Shown: positions 1-8,538 of the stretch, in pieces | Layout of the letters: every line of letters starts with the position of its first letter | Position numbering within the stretch: the stretch's first letter is position 1 | NCBI RefSeq assembly: GCF_002934685.1 | Contig: NZ_NKHL01000112.1 | Span: 1 to 64,000 of the forward strand | Reading direction: 5' to 3' | Source: Pseudomonas bohemica | GTDB lineage: Bacteria; Pseudomonadota; Gammaproteobacteria; Pseudomonadales; Pseudomonadaceae | DNA length: 64,000 nt | The notes under the pieces: generated by a model | The model's database searches: none | What the model saw: the letters and a program-made list of their open reading frames with translations, nothing else | What the model was told of the DNA's origin: nothing | Program-made: the position numbers and the translations under genes

Positions 1-16
1 AACGCTGACGACTCAT
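1..16 (-). CDS. IS transposase orfA, first five codons only
   Basis: Reading leftward from 16, the codons give M-S-R-Q-R, with AGGAGG about five bases upstream. IS3-type orfA helix-turn-helix proteins often begin this way. Everything after residue five lies outside the window, so the call rests on the leader, the Shine-Dalgarno sequence and the terminal repeat. Confidence 0.5.
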
Positions 17-79
17 GGCACCTCCTATTTGGGCCTCATTATGAGGCTTGGAGGTGTCTATGAAACCAGGGGCGATTCA
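1..79 (-). mobile_element. End of an insertion sequence, probably IS3 family (partial)
   Basis: Read leftward, the sequence begins TGAATCGCCCC at position 79, which looks like an IS terminal repeat. A short leader follows, with a GCCTCAT-T-ATGAGGC palindrome, then an AGGAGG ribosome site and a start codon at 16. This is how I recall the orfA end of IS3-type elements looking. The element runs off the left edge, so the family is inferred and the target duplication cannot be seen. Confidence 0.55.
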
Positions 80-272
80 CATCTGTTAATGGCTGGGATG
101 AAGAAGAGCGATATGTAAGGCATAGCAGGTATTGCCAACAAGGCGTGAAAAAACGACTCGTGACGATACGGTAATCAAGTCATTCGGAGATCAACCCGGA
201 TGGCCTGCCGAAACAGGACATCACGTGTGAATCAGGAAAGCTGGGATTTAGGAACCCGTCCCAGATGATCAC

Positions 273-968
273 TTAACGGTCGTCTTCCAGCAAATACCGA
301 TAAATCAAGCCACCAGCCGCGCCGCCAAGCAGAGGCACAACCCAGAACATCCAGAGCTGCGACAACGCCCAACCTCCTTGAAAAATGGCTACACCTGTAC
401 TGCGGGCCGGATTTACCGAAGTATTGGTCACAGGAATGCTGATCAAGTGAATCAATGTCAACGCTAAACCAATGGCTAGGGGGGCGAAGCCTGGTAGAGC
501 CCTCTTATCGGTGACGCCCAGTATGACCAATAAGAAAAAGGCCGTCAGCACAAACTCCGTGACTACCGCCGACAATAGGGAGAATCCACCTGGAGAATGC
601 TCACCATAACCATTGGTAGCAAATCCAGCAGTGACGTCGAAGCCAGCCTTGCCGCTGGCAATCAGGTACAGAACAGCACCCGCAGCAATAGCGCCGACAA
701 CCTGAGTTACAACGTAGGGAACAACATCCTTCGCACTAATTCGTCCACCGGCAAGAAGACCTATGGTAACGGCTGGGTTGAAGTGACAACCCGAGATATG
801 GCCAAAAGCGTAAGCCATGGTTAACACGGTCAGACCAAATGCCAATGCGACGCCAGCGAAACCAATGCCAAGTTCTGGGAATGCGGCAGCAAGAACCGCG
901 CTGCCACACCCACCCAATACGAGCCAAAATGTGCCGAAAAACTCGGCTGCCAAACGCTTACCCATCAT
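273..968 (-). CDS. aqpZ: Aquaporin Z-type water channel
   Basis: A 231-residue six-helix inner-membrane channel for osmotic water flow. Both signature loops are present: HFNPAVT in the first half and NPARSTG in the second. The length matches AqpZ. Two ATG codons stand in tandem; AAGGAG lies about six bases upstream of the first, and the second (MGKRLAAE) matches the family start better. The gene sits between an IS end and a lambdoid early region, so it may be prophage cargo or host DNA brought next to the prophage by rearrangement. Function is confident; the reason for its location is not. Confidence 0.93.
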   Translation of the reverse strand: MMGKRLAAEFFGTFWLVLGGCGSAVLAAAFPELGIGFAGVALAFGLTVLTMAYAFGHISGCHFNPAVTIGLLAGGRISAKDVVPYVVTQVVGAIAAGAVLYLIASGKAGFDVTAGFATNGYGEHSPGGFSLLSAVVTEFVLTAFFLLVILGVTDKRALPGFAPLAIGLALTLIHLISIPVTNTSVNPARSTGVAIFQGGWALSQLWMFWVVPLLGGAAGGLIYRYLLEDDR

Positions 969-1170
969 GCATCTCCTTAAATTTAGATGTAAGGAGAAAA
1001 GCGTAGCATTACTGTTTGATACATGAGTCTTTTTTCTAGGCGACCTGCTTTAACCGTCCAGTCCCAACCCAAACGCCAATCTGCACCCGCAGAGCAAGGA
1101 GCCGGGGCTTTCGCCTTGATTCGCTGAGCGAACCCTTGCTGTATCTGCCGCATGCGCAAAATTCGGGCAT

Positions 1171-1195
1171 AAAAAACCCGACACTAGGCCGGGTT
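1171..1195 (-). terminator. Leftward rho-independent terminator
   Basis: Arms AACCCG and CGGGTT (1175-1180, 1190-1195) enclose a nine-base loop. Reading leftward the stem is followed by a run of T (A-run at 1171-1176 on the plus strand). It closes the left copy of the tandem unit. Confidence 0.7.
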
Positions 1196-1441
1196 GATCC
1201 ACTGTCGGAAATCCTTTCCGAATACACAGGGCTTGTGAGCGACCTGCGGCAGTGGACCTTGATAATGACGAAAGAATTTAGTCTGAGCAAATAAAAAGCC
1301 CGGCTCTAGACCGGGCTTGATCCACTTTCACAGTCCTTTCCAGCTGGGCATGGGTTCATGGGCTGCCTGCGAAAATGGACTTTGATCATGGCAAAAGAAT
1401 TCAGTGCGAGCAAACAAAAAGCCCAACGCAGAGGCCGCGCT
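1195..1441. repeat. Imperfect tandem duplication, two ~123-bp units
   Basis: Units at about 1195-1317 and 1318-1441 share TGATCCACT, TCCTTTCC, a TGGAC(C/T)TTGAT block, AAAGAATT(T/C)AG and GAGCAAA, followed by AAAAAGCCC. Each ends in or next to a leftward hairpin. Leftward, both units can encode similar short peptides (I-K-V-H-x-R-R then S-G-S), but only the right copy has an ATG. Together with the flanking terminators this fills the 480-base gap between aqpZ and the next gene. Confidence 0.6.
1293..1318 (-). terminator. Leftward rho-independent terminator
   Basis: Perfect eight-base arms AAGCCCGG and CCGGGCTT (1296-1303, 1311-1318) around a seven-base loop. Leftward the stem leads into a T-rich tract. 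It lies at the junction of the two tandem units and would end transcripts coming from the prophage side. Confidence 0.8.
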
Positions 1442-1452
1442 TCCTCAGAGTC

Positions 1453-1815
1453 TCACATCGTTGGACGCTTGCTGTTACGGACGAACAAATAGATCAACCC
1501 AATTGGAGCGACGAAGATTGCGAAAGCCCAGCAAATCACAATCGTGAGGTACTTTGCGATAACGAAAGTGACAGCGTTGAAGTAGAACTGGTTGTTGCCA
1601 ACGATGTAGCTGACCACGCTCTCGTAGACAAACCTCGCGTACGGGTACAGCACGGTGTTGATCACTGCGAATGCGATGAAGCCATAATTCGCTGCGTGTT
1701 TACCGCTGAGCGACACAGTAATCAGCAGTGCTGCGATGACAGCACCGAACAAAAAGTGCCTCAGATACACCGGCCCGCTCAGTGCTCCGAAGGTTTTAGC
1801 AAAAAACGACTGCAT
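1453..1815 (-). CDS. Small membrane protein of the prophage, unknown function
   Basis: 120 residues with three or four hydrophobic segments (about 18-36, 42-60, 80-112) and a basic C-terminus ending in KRPTM, typical of an inner-membrane protein. AAGGGA lies upstream of the ATG. It is the first gene past the antiterminator and its terminator, where lambdoid phages begin their late or lysis region. A holin-like role is possible, but no motif supports it and I do not recognise the family. Confidence 0.6.
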   Translation of the reverse strand: MQSFFAKTFGALSGPVYLRHFLFGAVIAALLITVSLSGKHAANYGFIAFAVINTVLYPYARFVYESVVSYIVGNNQFYFNAVTFVIAKYLTIVICWAFAIFVAPIGLIYLFVRNSKRPTM

Positions 1816-1886
1816 AAGATTCCCTTCTTGATGATGGATACTGCACGATTATATCGATATCAAGGGAAAGTCAAAAGACCACCGCC

Positions 1887-1915
1887 AATAAAAACCCCAG
1901 CGCTATGGCTGGGGT
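1887..1915 (-). terminator. Leftward terminator after the antiterminator gene
   Basis: CCCCAGC and GCTGGGG (1895-1901, 1908-1914) form a seven-base stem with a six-base loop, followed leftward by TTTTTATT. Its position just past the Q-like gene matches the lambda tR' terminator that Q overrides. Confidence 0.78.
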
Positions 1916-1993
1916 CTGATTATCTGGGTGTCGCGCTGAATGCGTTGAACACCGTGCCATGAAAACAGGTGTTTATACACGCGTAAAGAACTT

Positions 1994-2383
1994 TTATGCA
2001 GCTTCCCGCAAACTCTCCAGCGCGCTATCCACCCATGCCACTCCCGCCTTCATCAACTCCCTGAATTTCGGCTCTCCGATCTTGAATTCCCGAGCAACTC
2101 TGAGGGCGGGCCACTTCGCTCCAAAGTACAGCCAGAGGATGTCGCCCATCTGTTGGTCGCGCTTTGTCAGTCGCGATACAGCCGCGTCTACTGCTAATGC
2201 CAACTCATCCGTGATCACATATTCCTTGACCCCACCCTCTCCAGGCGTGTTGTCACGGATCAATGCATGCAATGGAGAGACATAGCGGGGGACGCCCATC
2301 CCATCCATCCGCCACCAGCCCCATTGCTCCAGCAGGTATTCGGTGTCGCCCAACGGCTTGTCGGTGTAGGTTCGTTTCTTCAT
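1994..2383 (-). CDS. Phage antitermination protein Q-like
   Basis: 129 residues. The N-terminus (KKRTYTDKPLG, then LLEQWGWWRMDGMG) resembles the Pseudomonas phage antitermination Q group. The C-terminal half reads as a helix-turn-helix (ALRVAREFKIGEPKFRELMKAG). Q proteins load onto paused RNA polymerase at the late promoter and allow read-through into lysis and structural genes. It is the last gene of the leftward early operon, overlaps its upstream neighbour by four bases (ATGA), and is followed by a terminator. The late genes it should serve are not in the window. Confidence 0.8.
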   Translation of the reverse strand: MKKRTYTDKPLGDTEYLLEQWGWWRMDGMGVPRYVSPLHALIRDNTPGEGGVKEYVITDELALAVDAAVSRLTKRDQQMGDILWLYFGAKWPALRVAREFKIGEPKFRELMKAGVAWVDSALESLREAA

Positions 2384-2667
2384 GCCGCCTTCCTCGGATC
2401 TGGGTCACTCAAGCCGAACAGGTCGCGGAGCAACCGGTCGGCGACAATGTTTTTGGCGTTCCCTTCCAGTAGCCAGCGCTGCCCGTAGTCGTGGAAGCCG
2501 ATCTGCAACCGGCTGGAATGCCAACTGGCGATGATGGTCAGCAGTGTGGCCAGCGCCGCCGGCCCGCCCATCTTGACCTTGGCCAACTCCTCGCCGGCGA
2601 TCTTGAGAAATTGGCATTCGATGTCGCTCATGGCTTTGCGCGGCTGTGCCGCAGTCACATTACTCAT
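2380..2667 (-). CDS. Hypothetical phage protein
   Basis: 95 residues, mostly helical, with a central WHSSRLQIGFHDYG segment. No recognised domain. The ATG overlaps the preceding stop by four bases and its own stop overlaps the Q start, so it is translated in a coupled string between helicase and Q. Lambdoid phages often carry NinB- or NinG-type accessory genes here, but this sequence does not show their motifs. Confidence 0.7.
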   Translation of the reverse strand: MSNVTAAQPRKAMSDIECQFLKIAGEELAKVKMGGPAALATLLTIIASWHSSRLQIGFHDYGQRWLLEGNAKNIVADRLLRDLFGLSDPDPRKAA

Positions 2668-3152
2668 CGCCCGATCCCCGCTTCGATGTTCATCTCGACC
2701 TCTTCGACGATCTGGTCAAAGCGGCCATAGGGCAATTCTTCTCGCAACGCACAAATCAGCATCTGGTCCCGGCTCTGCCAATGCGGATCTTTGCGACGCG
2801 CCTCGATGCGCAGTTGCTTCATGTGAACCATCAGCCGTTGGCGATCGCGCTGGATGTGCTTGAGCGCCGCCTTGGCCCGGTGATACCAGGTCGGGTCGGC
2901 GTAGCGCCCGTCAGACTTGGCCAAGCCCTCCGCAACGCCGATTTGGCACTCCAGACGAATAGCGTCGCGGCACAGTTCTTCTTCCAACAGTTCGCACTCA
3001 GGAAGCGTCGGCGGAAGTTCGCGCGGGCCATTTGGCGTTGGGCGTTTGTCAGCAGCACCGGCACGCTTTGTAACGGTTACCGTCATGCCAGCGTCACGCT
3101 TGGGCGTCACGGTTGATGATGTGGAACGTGGCCACAGATCAGAAAGTTTCAT
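2664..3152 (-). CDS. Hypothetical phage protein with charged helical core
   Basis: 162 residues. The first 45 are basic and rich in T, S and P. From about 50 on, the protein is helical and strongly charged (ECELLEEELCRDAIRLE, later KHIQRDRQRLMVHMKQLR), suggesting a coiled coil. It overlaps the helicase gene by 14 bases and the next gene by four. The function cannot be assigned; its place suggests a replication or recombination accessory. Confidence 0.68.
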   Translation of the reverse strand: MKLSDLWPRSTSSTVTPKRDAGMTVTVTKRAGAADKRPTPNGPRELPPTLPECELLEEELCRDAIRLECQIGVAEGLAKSDGRYADPTWYHRAKAALKHIQRDRQRLMVHMKQLRIEARRKDPHWQSRDQMLICALREELPYGRFDQIVEEVEMNIEAGIGR

Positions 3153-4521
3153 GGTCTGGTCTCCCCTTCGAACGACCGGTGAATTTCAGCACTCTGCCCA
3201 TCTCGACCTCTTCGTCAGAGGGCGGCTTGCCACCGAATGGCACGAAACGCACGAACTTGCCCTGCTGCTGGACGAGACAGGTGCCCTGCTTGCCATGGCG
3301 GCACTTGCCGACGATCAATTCTGTGACGCCGTTCTTCCCTTCCTCGCTTTCCATGTCGCGATGGACCAGGATCACCACGTCGGCGTCTTGCTCGATCTGC
3401 CCGCTGTCGCGGATGTCGCTCGGGCGCGGGCGCTTGCCTGGACGATTCGTTGGTCCACGGTTGAGCTGCGCCAGCACGATCACCGGCACCTTCAACTCCT
3501 TGGCGAGGTTCTTCAGCGCAGTGGAAATCTTGCCGACCTCCAGCGTACGGTTCTGCCCGCCCTCCCCTGCGATCAAGGTGATGTAATCGACGACGATCAC
3601 ATCCAGCCCTTCACGGCGCTGGCATTGGCGGGCGATTGAGCGGATACGCGCCACGGTCATTCCCACTTGATCGCTGATGTACAACCGGGACTTGTGCAGC
3701 TTGTTGACGGCGCCGGTGATCTTCGGCCAATCCTCGTCTTGGAGCGTGTGCCCCTCGTCGAGCCGAGTCAGGTCCACGCTCCCCAGAGAGGCTATGTTGC
3801 GTGTTACCAATTCTTCCTTGGTCATCTCCAAGCTGAAGATCAAACCGGCTCCAGCGCGATCACAGGTGACGTGCTGGGCCATCTGCACGCCGAGGATTGT
3901 CTTGCCCGATGCTGGCGGGCCTGCGACCACCACCATGTTGCCTGGGCGAAGTCCGCGGATCAGCTTGTCCAGGTCTGGAATGCTGGTGGTCAACCCCTTT
4001 GGTGCCGTCTGGGTGAACTTGGCGTCGATGGTATCGATCACCGTCGTGAGGATGTCGCTGACCTTGTGGTAGTCCGGCTCACCATCGTCGAGGTCACGCA
4101 GGTCCGCCATGGCTTGCTGCCCGCGCGCGATGATTTCAGCCACTGGCAGATCGTCGTTGGCCGACTGACTGATCGAGTGGGCGGTCTCGACGACCTTGCG
4201 CAACACGGCGCGCTCACGGATCACGCGGGCATAGGTCTTCCAGCTCGAGGTGCCCTGCGCGTTCTGCTGAATCCTGGCGGCGAAGGCAAGCATGCTGTCG
4301 CCGCTGGGCAGGAACTGGTGGTGCTCGCTCACCATCACCACGTCCACAGGATCGCCAGCTTCGTGGCAGTCAAGGATGGCCCGGAACAGCGCCGCATTCT
4401 CGATTTCGTGAAAATCGGAGACGCTGACTTTCGAGCTGATTTCATCCAGCAGGTTGGGGTCGATGAAGATGGCGCCCAGGAGACCGTGCTCAGCGTCCAC
4501 GTTGAACAGTTCGCGACTCAT
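3139..4521 (-). CDS. dnaB: Replicative DNA helicase, DnaB-like (phage)
   Basis: 460 residues. The N-terminal DnaB domain (about 5-105) begins ELFNVDAEHGLLGAIF. The RecA-like helicase core carries Walker A GPPASGKT at 201-208, a GLIFSLEM block, a hydrophobic Walker B strand ending IVVDY, and a RDSGQIEQDADVV sensor region. It unwinds the phage fork as a hexamer and is loaded by the adjacent DnaC-like protein. Start and stop overlap both neighbours. The length equals full-size DnaB, so phage replication does not depend on host helicase. Confidence 0.95.
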   Translation of the reverse strand: MSRELFNVDAEHGLLGAIFIDPNLLDEISSKVSVSDFHEIENAALFRAILDCHEAGDPVDVVMVSEHHQFLPSGDSMLAFAARIQQNAQGTSSWKTYARVIRERAVLRKVVETAHSISQSANDDLPVAEIIARGQQAMADLRDLDDGEPDYHKVSDILTTVIDTIDAKFTQTAPKGLTTSIPDLDKLIRGLRPGNMVVVAGPPASGKTILGVQMAQHVTCDRAGAGLIFSLEMTKEELVTRNIASLGSVDLTRLDEGHTLQDEDWPKITGAVNKLHKSRLYISDQVGMTVARIRSIARQCQRREGLDVIVVDYITLIAGEGGQNRTLEVGKISTALKNLAKELKVPVIVLAQLNRGPTNRPGKRPRPSDIRDSGQIEQDADVVILVHRDMESEEGKNGVTELIVGKCRHGKQGTCLVQQQGKFVRFVPFGGKPPSDEEVEMGRVLKFTGRSKGRPDHETF

Positions 4522-5297
4522 GCATCACCTCGTGCCGACGCCCAACGGAACAGCACAGCCAAGCCGCCTTCGCGCAGCCGATCCACAGCACGATCGCCCA
4601 GGCACTGGCGCAGATCAGTCATGCCGAGGTTGCTCACGATGATGGTGGGCTTGCGCTGCTCATACCGGCCGTTGATGACCTCGAACAGCACCGTGCGCTC
4701 GAAGTCAGTCCCGTGCTGAACACCGATCTCATCGATCACCAGCAGATGTGGAGAGACGAGTTCGGCATAGACCGCAGACTCTGATCGGTCGCGGTTGCCA
4801 AACGTGTCCTTCACCGAGCGAATGATCCCTCCCGCCGTCGTGTAGCGGCCAATCAGCCCTTGCGAGCCGAAGTTGCGAATGACCTGCTGCAGGATGCCGG
4901 TGGCCAGGTGAGTCTTGCCGGTGCCAACTTGACCAAGCAGCATCACCGAGCGGCCCACACCGAAGTTCTCGCTGAAGGCGTCAACGTAACCGGTCGCCAT
5001 GTGCCAGGCGCGGAGCTTGTCCTGACTGTCGCCCGCCGCCCAGGTGTCGAGCGAGCAGCTTTGGAAGCGCAACGGGATACCGGCATCGAGCAGACGCTCG
5101 TTCGTCAGACGATCACGATGGACCGTCACGCCCACCGCGCGAATGACAGAATCGCTGGAATGGCGCTTGTCGAAGTTGCAGCGTGGGCAGCCATACCAGT
5201 CAGGCTCTGCGCCGAACTGCTCAACAAGCGAGTCGTTGAACTGGCCATGGTCCACGCACTCACGCAGCGTAGTCTCGATGCTGTGTCGAATGCTCAT
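4518..5297 (-). CDS. dnaC: DnaC-like helicase loader ATPase (phage)
   Basis: 259 residues. A CPRC pair at 37-40 suggests a small zinc site. The AAA+ core has Walker A GQVGTGKT at 122-129 and Walker B LLVIDEIG, followed by the arginine-rich DRAVDRLREGG segment. Loaders of this type open the helicase ring onto single-stranded DNA at the phage origin. The ATG shares one base with the upstream stop and the stop overlaps the helicase start, so initiator, loader and helicase are translationally coupled. Confidence 0.93.
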   Translation of the reverse strand: MSIRHSIETTLRECVDHGQFNDSLVEQFGAEPDWYGCPRCNFDKRHSSDSVIRAVGVTVHRDRLTNERLLDAGIPLRFQSCSLDTWAAGDSQDKLRAWHMATGYVDAFSENFGVGRSVMLLGQVGTGKTHLATGILQQVIRNFGSQGLIGRYTTAGGIIRSVKDTFGNRDRSESAVYAELVSPHLLVIDEIGVQHGTDFERTVLFEVINGRYEQRKPTIIVSNLGMTDLRQCLGDRAVDRLREGGLAVLFRWASARGDA

Positions 5298-6040
5298 CAG
5301 AGATTCCCCGCGATTCGGTATTGTCCATCTGCGCCGAGCACGAGACCTTCCTCGTAGTCGATCTGGTCAAAGCCGGTGTGTCGTGAGGGCGCCGAGTTGT
5401 TGGCTTTAACCTCGTCCTCCCAGCGCCTGCCGTTGAGCCAGGTGGTCGGATGAGGGATGAACTGCCCATTGCTTTTCAACCAGTCGATACTGGTGGCTTG
5501 GCGCGCAAGCGCAGCAGTGATGACAGTGAGCAGATCGGGCGTCACGTTGAGTTTCTTCCATGCAGCTTCTGCTTTGGCCTTTTGGACCTTGCGTGGGTAC
5601 AACTTCCAGAACACTGCGAACCCTTCAGGTGAGTCTGATTTGCCCGTAGGTTTAGGTTCCTTGACTGGTTCAGAAGAGTGACTGGTTCTGGGGGCAGATT
5701 CCGCCCCACCCCCTCGGGCAAATTCCGCCCCAGGTAGGGCAGGTTCCGCCCCACCCCGGTCGCCTCCCACCCCACCATCAAGAGTGAGGTGGAACACATT
5801 TGACTGATTCACTTCGCCCTTGCGACGAAACTCGCGACGAAGCAAACCGGCCTGCTCAAGCTCCCGAATGTGCACCTTGACCGTTGACCGGCTGATCTCG
5901 CACTGATCCGCGATGTGCTGATAGGAAGGCCAGCACTCACCCTGATCACTCGCGTTATCGGCCAGCTTGATGAGGACCAGCTTGCGCAGTGGATGACCGA
6001 CCTTCGTTTTCATGGCTTTGACCATCAGGTCCATGCTCAT
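5297..6040 (-). CDS. Phage replication initiator with winged helix-turn-helix
   Basis: 247 residues. Residues 15-90 form a winged helix (WPSYQHIADQCEISRSTVKVHIRELEQAGL), as in lambda O-like and phage replication organiser proteins. A low-complexity G/A/E/P linker follows, then a second domain from about 135 (FAVFWKLYPRKVQKAKAEAAWKK), the usual pattern of initiators that bind both origin and loader. Its place directly upstream of the loader supports the role. Lambda's origin lies inside the O gene; no clean iteron set stood out here by eye. Confidence 0.82.
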   Translation of the reverse strand: MSMDLMVKAMKTKVGHPLRKLVLIKLADNASDQGECWPSYQHIADQCEISRSTVKVHIRELEQAGLLRREFRRKGEVNQSNVFHLTLDGGVGGDRGGAEPALPGAEFARGGGAESAPRTSHSSEPVKEPKPTGKSDSPEGFAVFWKLYPRKVQKAKAEAAWKKLNVTPDLLTVITAALARQATSIDWLKSNGQFIPHPTTWLNGRRWEDEVKANNSAPSRHTGFDQIDYEEGLVLGADGQYRIAGNL

Positions 6041-6624
6041 TGCAGGGTCTCCCCTGGCTGACGCGCGATCTTCGCGCCAAGCGCCGCCACTGATCCGCCC
6101 GAAAGACGCAGCACCAGTTTGCGCAGGGCGGCTGAGGCATCGATTGCAGTGACCCGCGCTTGTGACATAGCCAACGCCTGCGGCGAATGATCCATGAGGG
6201 CTTCGCGCACCTTGTCGCTGTAGTTGAAAGCCGCGCAGGCCAGTTGCTGGGTTGTCAGCCCATCGAAGGAAGCAGGTGGAAGCGGCGAAACGGGCACCGT
6301 TACGACCGGGATGTGCTGATCAGGCAGTGGCGCGCCTTCTAACAGATATCGCCCCATAGCCTCCCAGTGTTCCTGCGCGACCTGCTTGGCGTCGTGCCCT
6401 GTCTTACGCTTGAACAGCACCTTGAGGGCGTAGAACGCCCGGATCAGATCGATATGAGTGTCGTCTTCCTTCTCGATGCTGTACTCGGGCTCGTTGATCA
6501 CATCCAATGTGTCCTTGACGACCTCGAAGCATTTGAGCAGCAACGCCGCATCGGCATATTTCTCAAAATTTTCTTCGTCGATAACTTCCACAATCGGCGG
6601 GGTAAAATTCGCAACGTTGTTCAT
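6037..6624 (-). CDS. Hypothetical phage early protein
   Basis: 195 residues, acidic at the N-terminus (VIDEENFEKYADAALLL), proline- and valine-rich near 100-115, basic and helical at the C-terminus. Start supported by GGAGAAAG nine bases upstream. It overlaps both neighbours by four bases. No domain recognised; it sits between the antirepressor and the initiator. Confidence 0.72.
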   Translation of the reverse strand: MNNVANFTPPIVEVIDEENFEKYADAALLLKCFEVVKDTLDVINEPEYSIEKEDDTHIDLIRAFYALKVLFKRKTGHDAKQVAQEHWEAMGRYLLEGAPLPDQHIPVVTVPVSPLPPASFDGLTTQQLACAAFNYSDKVREALMDHSPQALAMSQARVTAIDASAALRKLVLRLSGGSVAALGAKIARQPGETLQ

Positions 6625-7385
6625 AGAATCTTTCTCCGGCCCAGCTTGAACCGGCCTTGCTGAATGTCAGGATGGGTAGCGCGCTCGGCGGTCACAAAGG
6701 TGCATTCGGTGATGAACTTGTCGAAGCGTCGAGTGATGTCGGCCGTTGGCCAGATGGCATAGGGCTGCGCGCCGTCATCGGCGTGATTGCTGCGCACCAT
6801 GGCGAACGGTAGCGGCGCGCCGGGGATATCGCGCATCACGGCGTTGATTACCCAGGGCGGAATGCCGTGGCGAAGATTGATGCGCTCGCGGATCGTGGTC
6901 ATCGACTCGAAACCGGCCGGCCTTGAGTCGAGGTAACGGACTTGCTCGACGTTGGCCACTCGGGTTTCGATACGCTCCAGCGCTACCTGCTGTTCAGCCT
7001 GCTGTCGTTCGATGGTGATCACGGCCTGGGCATTAGCCAGCAGTTGCTCACCGGGTGTCATTGGCCGCTGGTAGCTGCCCGTCTTGCGGATCGTCGGCAA
7101 CACATCGCCCACAACCCATTCTTCGAATGCTTCGGCGGCGGGCATCTTTGAACGCATGACCAGGCGGTAAACGTCGCGCTCGGGGATGACCTTGATATGC
7201 CGGACCTGCCCCGTCATTTCGACGGGGTAGGTTTTGGGGGCTTTGCAATGGGTGCGAACCGCCTGATCGGTGTCGGCGTACTCCAACAGGTCTGCAACGT
7301 CCTTTGCCACGAACCACGGCTCGCCCTGCTCGTCCGTGATCACGCGAATGTCGGTGCCGTTAAAGTTGAATGAGGTCAAATTCAT
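6621..7385 (-). CDS. BRO-N domain antirepressor-like protein
   Basis: 254 residues from the ATG at 7385. The N-terminal BRO domain (about 1-105) shows the family pattern: FNGTDIRVITDEQGEPWFVAKDV, DQAVRTHC and FEEWVVGDVLPTIRKTGSY. A coiled segment (120-150) and a C-terminal DNA-binding or oligomerisation region follow. BRO and Ant proteins bind DNA or repressor and often counter CI-type repressors. The reading frame extends upstream to 7541, but 7385 gives the ATGA overlap seen throughout this operon. Confidence 0.88.
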   Translation of the reverse strand: MNLTSFNFNGTDIRVITDEQGEPWFVAKDVADLLEYADTDQAVRTHCKAPKTYPVEMTGQVRHIKVIPERDVYRLVMRSKMPAAEAFEEWVVGDVLPTIRKTGSYQRPMTPGEQLLANAQAVITIERQQAEQQVALERIETRVANVEQVRYLDSRPAGFESMTTIRERINLRHGIPPWVINAVMRDIPGAPLPFAMVRSNHADDGAQPYAIWPTADITRRFDKFITECTFVTAERATHPDIQQGRFKLGRRKIL

Positions 7386-7717
7386 CGCACCACTCCTGCC
7401 ATCAGCACCAACTGATCTGGTGTCTCGCCGGTAAGCGCGGCAAGACGGGCGAAAACGTCCTTGTGGAAAAAAGCAGTACCGCAGCCACCTACGTTTATCG
7501 CGGTGAACGCCATAAGGGCGCCGATAGCACGCTGCGCCCAAGCGAGTCTTTCTGTACTGTCCTCAGTTGCAGCAACACGGCTCAAAAAGTCAGCAACGAC
7601 GGCTTGGGGTGCCGGGTGTAAAATCCCATGGTTGAACGAGCCGTGAAGGTGTGCAGCCTGATATCCAGGTCGAATCTTGCGTGGCGGGCGTGGAGAGCGA
7701 GGAATAGAGGTTTTCAT
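7382..7717 (-). CDS. Hypothetical phage protein
   Basis: 111 residues. A basic, proline-rich N-terminus (SIPRSPRPPRKIRP) is followed by a mostly helical body. No recognised domain. It is coupled to the genes on both sides by four-base overlaps, which supports it as a true early gene. Confidence 0.65.
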   Translation of the reverse strand: MKTSIPRSPRPPRKIRPGYQAAHLHGSFNHGILHPAPQAVVADFLSRVAATEDSTERLAWAQRAIGALMAFTAINVGGCGTAFFHKDVFARLAALTGETPDQLVLMAGVVR

Positions 7718-7968
7718 GACGACACCTCCGCGCCTTCAGCCAAAATCTTCCGAAAGTTATCGATGGCGAAGTCGACATTTGTCATGCCGGTGTCATCGAG
7801 GTGTTTCGCGAGTTGCGACAAGGCCTTGATGTCGTGACCGCCGAACTGCGCGTCGCGAGCGATGGCGCGAGCGATGGCAGAGACCCATTCGAGGTGGTTT
7901 CTGGCCACCTCCAACTGGAATTCAGCCTCATCGGCAAGTTTGATCAGAACTGGTTTGGGAGCGGTCAT
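7714..7968 (-). CDS. Hypothetical phage protein
   Basis: 84 residues, helical and acidic, no recognised motif. Four-base overlaps with the genes on both sides place it in the leftward early operon. Confidence 0.65.
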   Translation of the reverse strand: MTAPKPVLIKLADEAEFQLEVARNHLEWVSAIARAIARDAQFGGHDIKALSQLAKHLDDTGMTNVDFAIDNFRKILAEGAEVSS

Positions 7969-8405
7969 TGGTCACCCCCGATTGCGCCACTATTGTCCGA
8001 GGTCGCGTTTTGTGGCGCGGAACCGCTGGACGCCAGATACGCCAAACCCGGCTGCTCAGCGTCACGGGACTGGGTTATCCGGCTGACGTGGTCTTCCACC
8101 AGCTTTGCGAACTCAGCGGGCTCGCAGGTGATGCCTCCCGTTTGAGTGATGCGGAACTGAGAGCTTGGAAAGTGCGGCGCCAGCAGCTCCAGCAGCTCCA
8201 CCGCCAATGCTTTTTCAAACAGCGGGTCGCTCCTGAAGCACACCTGCACGTTTTGGAGGACTACAACGCGCAGGAACATGGGCGAGAAGAAACATCCCAG
8301 GTCAGTCTCGCCCATTCCGACAGAGGCGTTGCCAAGAGCTGACCCATACGCAATTTTTTGCCGCTCTTGCGTTGGTGGTGGTGCGGTGGTATTTTTTGGT
8401 TGCAC
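7965..8405 (-). CDS. Hypothetical phage early protein, GTG start
   Basis: 146 residues. It begins with GTG at 8405, supported by GAGGA about eight bases upstream. The first 20 residues are polar and proline-rich, the middle is a mixed fold (RVVVLQNVQVCFRSD), and the C-terminus is low complexity. First gene after the terminator that follows cro, the position of lambda N, but it has no arginine-rich N-type motif. Confidence 0.65.
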   Translation of the reverse strand: MQPKNTTAPPPTQERQKIAYGSALGNASVGMGETDLGCFFSPMFLRVVVLQNVQVCFRSDPLFEKALAVELLELLAPHFPSSQFRITQTGGITCEPAEFAKLVEDHVSRITQSRDAEQPGLAYLASSGSAPQNATSDNSGAIGGDQ

Positions 8406-8461
8406 GATATCGTCCTCACTAGACGAAGATTCAAAGAAAGTCCCTGCCAGGGGACTGGATT

Positions 8462-8488
8462 AAAAGGCTCCCGAATGGGGGCCTTTTT
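8462..8488 (-). terminator. Terminator between cro and the early operon
   Basis: AAGGCTCCC and GGGGGCCTT form a nine-base stem with one G-T wobble and a GAAT loop. Leftward the stem ends in CCTTTTA, rightward in CCTTTTT, so it may act both ways. Its position corresponds to lambda tR1, implying that early leftward expression needs antitermination or leakage. Confidence 0.75.
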
Positions 8489-8538
8489 GCTGCGCGCGAT
8501 TTAGCCGGACAGCAAATACTGTGAGGTGTTTCTGGCTC

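Noticed and set aside
80..272. Search for an attL copy of the tRNA-Val 3' end
   Set aside because: No stretch resembling GGACTCGAACC was found in this gap or in 969-1452, so the left attachment site is not in these regions.
1036..1290. 84-residue leftward open frame left of the tandem unit
   Set aside because: It spans a terminator and the duplicated unit, has no ribosome site and shows no recognisable protein.
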